A stretch of DNA of 45,336 bases from Candidatus Kuenenia stuttgartensis (lineage in GTDB: Bacteria > Planctomycetota > Planctomycetia > Planctomycetales > Planctomycetaceae): NCBI GenBank assembly GCA_945906725.1, contig CAMDRI010000023.1, positions 1 to 45,336 on the forward strand. Direction: 5' to 3'. How positions within the stretch are numbered: the stretch's first letter is position 1; the number at the start of each line of letters is the position of its first letter. Made by a program: the position numbers and the translations under genes. Positions 42,147-45,336 of this stretch are shown piece by piece. The notes beneath the pieces are model-generated. The model was not told the origin of the DNA, did not search any database, and saw only the letters and a program-made list of their open reading frames with translations.

Positions 42147-43546
42147 TCGTCGCCGATCTCTAGCGAGTCCATGCGTCGATACAGCACCGGTCTAGGAATG
42201 CCGAGCAGTTTGGCCGCTAGAGTTTTGTTTCGCTTGGCTTTGATGAGCGCACGGCGGATGAGATCGCGTTCGATGGTGGCGAGATGTTCGTCCAACGGCG
42301 GGATCGGCAGTTCGTCGATCGAGCGTTGCGGTGGCCCGATCGATTGCGATTCCAGACCCGCGCGAAACCGCAGCGGCAGGTCAGACACTTGGATCACCGG
42401 CGCGGTGCAGTTCTGGCGAGCTTCCTGCACGACGACTGCCAGTTCATCGAGATTGCCCGGCCAAGAGTACTCACGCAGTTGCGGCCAGACCGGATCGGCG
42501 AAGCCTCCGATTTGTCGGTCCGCATTGCGATTTTGCGCTTCGAGAAACGCTTGAGTCAACGGGATCAAATCGTCGCTGCGTTCTCGCAGCGAGGGAACTT
42601 CGATGGTCAGCGTCGTGAGCAGGAAGAAGAACTCCGGGATCAGTCGCTCGTCGTTGACGGCGTCTTGAAGCCGTTCCGTGCTCGACGACATCAAGCGCGG
42701 CAACGGCATGTGCCGTGAGTCGCTGACCTTCTCGGCCTGGTACTCCGTGAGCAGTCGCTCCTGCAGGTCGCGCGGTAATGCGTCTACGTCGGCCAGAAAC
42801 AATGTTCTCGGCAACAACGCACCGACAGCGACATCCTCGGCCTCGGGATGCAGTAGGCGTTTCAAAGATTGAAGAAGCAAGAACGGTGACTGGCGGCAGT
42901 CGAGCGGCACAAACGAACCTGCTTTGGCTTCGTCTTCCTGGTGAATGGCTCGTGCAAGATGCTCCTTCCCGCTGCCTCTCGGCCCGACGAAATGGACCGA
43001 CACGGTCGCTCCGCGCGCGATGCTGACTTGTTCGAGCACTCGTCGCATCACCGGGCTGCGGGCGATCACCGTTTTCAGGCCGTAACGCTGTCGCAGTGAC
43101 CAGCGCAACGTCAAAAGTTCCGCGTGATACCGCAATGCGAGTGACATCGACTGCGTCGATGCCGGAGTCGGCAACGGCGAGACGATCCCCAAGACGCTGG
43201 TGATGCGGTCATCACCTTCGCGGATTGGAATGAACCGAATGAGCTTTCCAATCGCTGGGCCAGATTTGCTGGGCATGTAGACCGGCATATCCAGTTCCTT
43301 TCCCGCCAGACTGTCGGGAGGGGGACACAAGGCCGTCGCCAGTTCACGAATCGATCGAGGGTCCGCATCCGACGTGAACTCGACCATCTCGCCGACAATT
43401 TCGTCCGCAGTCCAGCCGGTCAATTGCTCGCAACCGGCGTTGAAGTACAACACGCGGCGCGATGCCGAAACCAAAAATATGGGCGTCGACGCCGATTTTA
43501 GCCACGATTCCAGCCGAGTCTTTTTATTACCGGTGCGTTCACGCAT
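42143..43546 (-). CDS. PAS + degenerate NtrC-like AAA+ + Fis HTH regulator
   Basis: A 467-aa protein. An N-terminal PAS-like domain (about 10-125: PIFLVSASRRVLYFNAGCEQLTGW) is followed by a sigma-54-activator-like AAA+ region (about 150-375) and a C-terminal Fis-type HTH (NKTLAAKLLGIPRPVLYRRM). The AAA+ part looks inactive: Walker A is GPRGSGKE, Walker B is LFLADVD and not DE, and the GAFTGA loop needed to contact sigma-54 is absent. It may bind DNA as a repressor or be a sensor-like paralogue. The PAS signal is unknown. It is convergent with rdgB; no adjacent kinase. Confidence 0.85.
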   Translation of the reverse strand: MRERTGNKKTRLESWLKSASTPIFLVSASRRVLYFNAGCEQLTGWTADEIVGEMVEFTSDADPRSIRELATALCPPPDSLAGKELDMPVYMPSKSGPAIGKLIRFIPIREGDDRITSVLGIVSPLPTPASTQSMSLALRYHAELLTLRWSLRQRYGLKTVIARSPVMRRVLEQVSIARGATVSVHFVGPRGSGKEHLARAIHQEDEAKAGSFVPLDCRQSPFLLLQSLKRLLHPEAEDVAVGALLPRTLFLADVDALPRDLQERLLTEYQAEKVSDSRHMPLPRLMSSSTERLQDAVNDERLIPEFFFLLTTLTIEVPSLRERSDDLIPLTQAFLEAQNRNADRQIGGFADPVWPQLREYSWPGNLDELAVVVQEARQNCTAPVIQVSDLPLRFRAGLESQSIGPPQRSIDELPIPPLDEHLATIERDLIRRALIKAKRNKTLAAKLLGIPRPVLYRRMDSLEIGDE

Positions 43547-43710
43547 CGGGAGCCCTTTGTTTGTGGTGGCTGCGATTCGTCCGCCATTGACGGGACTGAC
43601 GCAAGACGCATCGACCGCGTCGCGATAGCATAGCGACCTGCGAACAAATCACTCGCACGGTTGGGCTGTGGGAATAGAATCTCGCCGTCCAATCTTGACC
43701 GGAGACTGTC

Positions 43711-44775
43711 ATGCCGGAATTTGATCGTTGGGTACAGCGCTACGTGCGTCGGATCAGCATCGGCGAGTTCTTGCGCGACGCGGCCGAGTGGCTGGCAGGA
43801 TTCTGTTTCGTGTTCGGAATCGTGGTGTTGGCTGTGAAGCTGCGATTGCCGAGTCTCTGGCCGCATGTTTTGTGGTTGGTGGTTGCGAGCGGTCCAGTGA
43901 CGGGTGTGGCCTGGTGGCTGTCTCGGCGTCGGCGATTAAGCCGGCAAGACGCGGTCGCGATGCTCGATCAAAAATTAGCGGCGGGCGGATTGCTGATGAC
44001 TTTGAGCGAGTTGCCCGGCGCGGCGTGGAAGGCGCGATTGCCGCAGCTCGAATCTCTTTGGCGGCGAGCGTTGCCGACGTTGCGCCCGGTCCGATTTGCG
44101 AGAGTGCTGATTCTGCCGATCGCCTTCGCAGTGGCTGCGTGCCTTGTGCCGCTGCGTGACATTCACGAGCCAGTTGTAGAAGGTGCGGTTGCTCAGCAGA
44201 CGATGCAGCGGCTCGAAGAATTCATGCAGCAGCTCGAAGAGGCCGAGGTCATCAAACCGGACGAGAAGGAGAGCGAGCAACTCAAGGAGGAGATGCATAA
44301 GCTGGCCAACGAGACAAAAGAGCGTCCATTGACTCACGAAAAGTGGGAGACGGTCGATGCGCTGCAGGAGCGGCTGAAGGCCAAGCTCGAACACCAGTCG
44401 AATCTGATGTCGCAAGCGGCGGACTCGCTGGCCGCGCTGAGCGAGGCGCTGAATCAACTCGGTCAGTCGGGCGAAACAAAACTTTCGGACGAGCAGTTGC
44501 AGCAGCTCGAAAAGGAAGTTGCGAAAGCGATGCAGGAGCTGGCGAAGAGCGGTTCGCTCGGAAAGCTGTCCCCCGCGTTGCAAGCCAGGCTTGGTGAGAT
44601 GGCCAAATCCGGACAGTTCAAACTGCCGCAAGACGCTGCCGAGCGTGAAGCTCTGGCGGAAGAGTTGCAAAAGTTTCTCAACAAGGAATCGCTGAAGCTC
44701 GCCGACTTGCGGGCCAAATGCGAGAAGTGCAACAACCCCGACTGCGAAGAATGCAAGAAGCCGGGCGGCACCTGA
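43711..44775 (+). CDS. Membrane and coiled-coil protein of a MoxR cluster, 5' part
   Basis: A 354-aa protein with two to three N-terminal membrane spans (about 28-45, 50-67, 128-147), then a long Glu/Lys/Gln-rich helical region (about 155-320) that should form coiled coil. It ends in a cysteine-rich CEKCNNPDCEECKKPGGT. The reading frame continues past the TGA (44773-44775) for 114 more codons to a TAA at 45120 without another stop, and that downstream part resembles the C-terminal domain of the same family. A MoxR ATPase gene begins at 45158, as in planctomycete MoxR clusters. I read this as one ancestral gene interrupted by a stop codon. Confidence 0.72.
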   Translation: MPEFDRWVQRYVRRISIGEFLRDAAEWLAGFCFVFGIVVLAVKLRLPSLWPHVLWLVVASGPVTGVAWWLSRRRRLSRQDAVAMLDQKLAAGGLLMTLSELPGAAWKARLPQLESLWRRALPTLRPVRFARVLILPIAFAVAACLVPLRDIHEPVVEGAVAQQTMQRLEEFMQQLEEAEVIKPDEKESEQLKEEMHKLANETKERPLTHEKWETVDALQERLKAKLEHQSNLMSQAADSLAALSEALNQLGQSGETKLSDEQLQQLEKEVAKAMQELAKSGSLGKLSPALQARLGEMAKSGQFKLPQDAAEREALAEELQKFLNKESLKLADLRAKCEKCNNPDCEECKKPGGT

Positions 44776-44838
44776 CTGAGCACCGGCAAGCATCTCGGTC
44801 GAGATGCGAAACTGCACAATCGAGCAGGAAAAGGTGGA

Positions 44839-45120
44839 GTGAACGAAGGCCCCGGTCACGCCGACCTCGAATTCGGCGACATGTCGAGTTCGCAGGGAAC
44901 GAAGTTCAAGGAGACGATTCTTCCGCCAGGATTTCTGGACAATCCACGCGACGAAGTTTTGTCGATCACCGCAGCCACTCCGGAGGTCAAGCCGGCTGAG
45001 TCCGCTCCGCGAAATGCGGCTCGGCCAAACGAAGCGGTCTCTGGCAACGAAGCCTGGAATCGCAACGTCCGTCCGCGACATCGCAACGCGGTGAAGAGTT
45101 ATTTTTCAGAGAAGAAGTAA
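44839..45120 (+). pseudogene. Separate 3' part of the split membrane/coiled-coil gene
   Basis: A 93-aa ORF from a GTG at 44839 (AAGGTGGA immediately upstream), in the same frame as the upstream ORF that ends with TGA at 44775. The conserved features VNEGPGHADLEFGDMSSSQG, KFKETILPPGFL and a terminal RPRHRNAVKSYFSEKK are the kind of tail I would expect to be joined to the upstream protein. It may be translated on its own from the GTG, or it may be dead. Orthologues with one continuous ORF would settle it. Confidence 0.6.
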
Positions 45121-45157
45121 CATCTCGATTTCGACACCCGGAAAGCCCAACTTGCCA

Positions 45158-45336
45158 ATGGACGCACCTGCTAAAGACCCGCTCCTAACGCCGTCCGAAG
45201 TGGCTGAAGCTCAGCAATTGCTGCAACGGCTGATCGACGGACTTAGTTCTGCGATCTTGGGACAACCGGAGTTGATCGAGCAGGTCGTCATCTGCCTGTT
45301 GGCTCGCGGGCACATCCTGCTGGAAGGCTTGCCGGG
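45158..45336 (+). CDS. MoxR-family ATPase, N-terminal part only
   Basis: An open frame from the ATG at 45158 to the right edge: MDAPAKDPLLTPSEVAEAQQ, then LLQRLIDGLSSAILGQ and LLARGHILLEGLPG. The last residues are the start of Walker A of a MoxR-type AAA+ ATPase. It follows the split membrane/coiled-coil gene by 37 bases and is a second MoxR gene, distinct from the one at 561-1583. The remainder lies outside the window. Confidence 0.85.
   Translation, partial: MDAPAKDPLLTPSEVAEAQQLLQRLIDGLSSAILGQPELIEQVVICLLARGHILLEGLP

Noticed and set aside
44773..44775. TGA as a selenocysteine codon in the split membrane/coiled-coil gene
   Set aside because: The following bases show no obvious SECIS-like hairpin, and the context is not a redox domain with a known selenoprotein family; nonsense mutation or gene split is simpler.
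1..45336. A RAYT or IS200-like transposase that would mobilise the palindromes
   Set aside because: No ORF shows the HUH motif and C-terminal tyrosine pattern; the enzyme, if present, is outside the window.

Overview
The window is a GC-rich (roughly 60 percent, estimated by eye) bacterial chromosome segment that reads as a planctomycete. The evidence is two MoxR-type gene clusters, a J-domain-like/WD40 protein with the N-terminus typical of planctomycetes, several large membrane proteins found mainly in that phylum, abundant thioredoxin-fold secreted proteins, and many short inverted-repeat elements between genes. There is no rRNA, tRNA, CRISPR array, transposase or prophage.

Layout. 1-1.6 kb (minus): MoxR ATPase followed by a truncated DUF58 gene. 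1.7-4.2 kb: a two-gene ABC exporter. 4.4-8.8 kb: a YtrA-type GntR repressor with a clear palindromic operator, an ABC ATPase and a 989-aa permease fusion. 9.2-15.6 kb: M3 oligopeptidase, DedA/VTT membrane protein, amino-acid permease, MMPL/RND exporter. 15.7-17.6 kb (minus): a long acyl-CoA dehydrogenase. 17.8-25 kb: tandem universal stress protein, cysteine desulfurase, secreted TlpA-like protein, J-like/WD40 protein. 25-30.8 kb: MFS transporter (minus), DsbD-type thiol transporter (plus), NtrC-class response regulator (minus). 31.4-34.6 kb: GNAT, methyltransferase, lipase-like hydrolase, second TlpA-like protein. 34.9-36.8 kb: VWA protein. 37.2-42.1 kb: lysine-pathway genes asd and lysA plus an XTP/dITP pyrophosphatase, with a small accessory patch (DUF4259-like gene, DUF433-antitoxin remnant, HEPN-like gene, small ORF) between asd and lysA. 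42.1-43.5 kb (minus): a degenerate NtrC-like protein. 43.7 kb to the end: a membrane/coiled-coil gene apparently split by an in-frame TGA, then the start of a second MoxR gene.

The most unusual signal is a set of short palindromic elements, almost always present as inverted pairs with GTAG (or GTGG) at the outer 5' ends. This is the architecture of REP/BIME elements mobilised by RAYT (Y1-type) transposases in other bacteria. At least eight sequence families occur here. They sit against gene 3' ends, and in five genes the TAG stop codon is the TAG of the element's GTAG. One pair lies in frame inside the cysteine desulfurase gene and adds about 21 codons. No RAYT gene is in the window, so the mobilising enzyme would have to be elsewhere.

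Functional links visible in the window: repressor plus ABC exporter; asd and lysA (aspartate-semialdehyde dehydrogenase and diaminopimelate decarboxylase); DsbD and two TlpA-like proteins (extracytoplasmic thiol chemistry); and MoxR with DUF58 and VWA-type partners.
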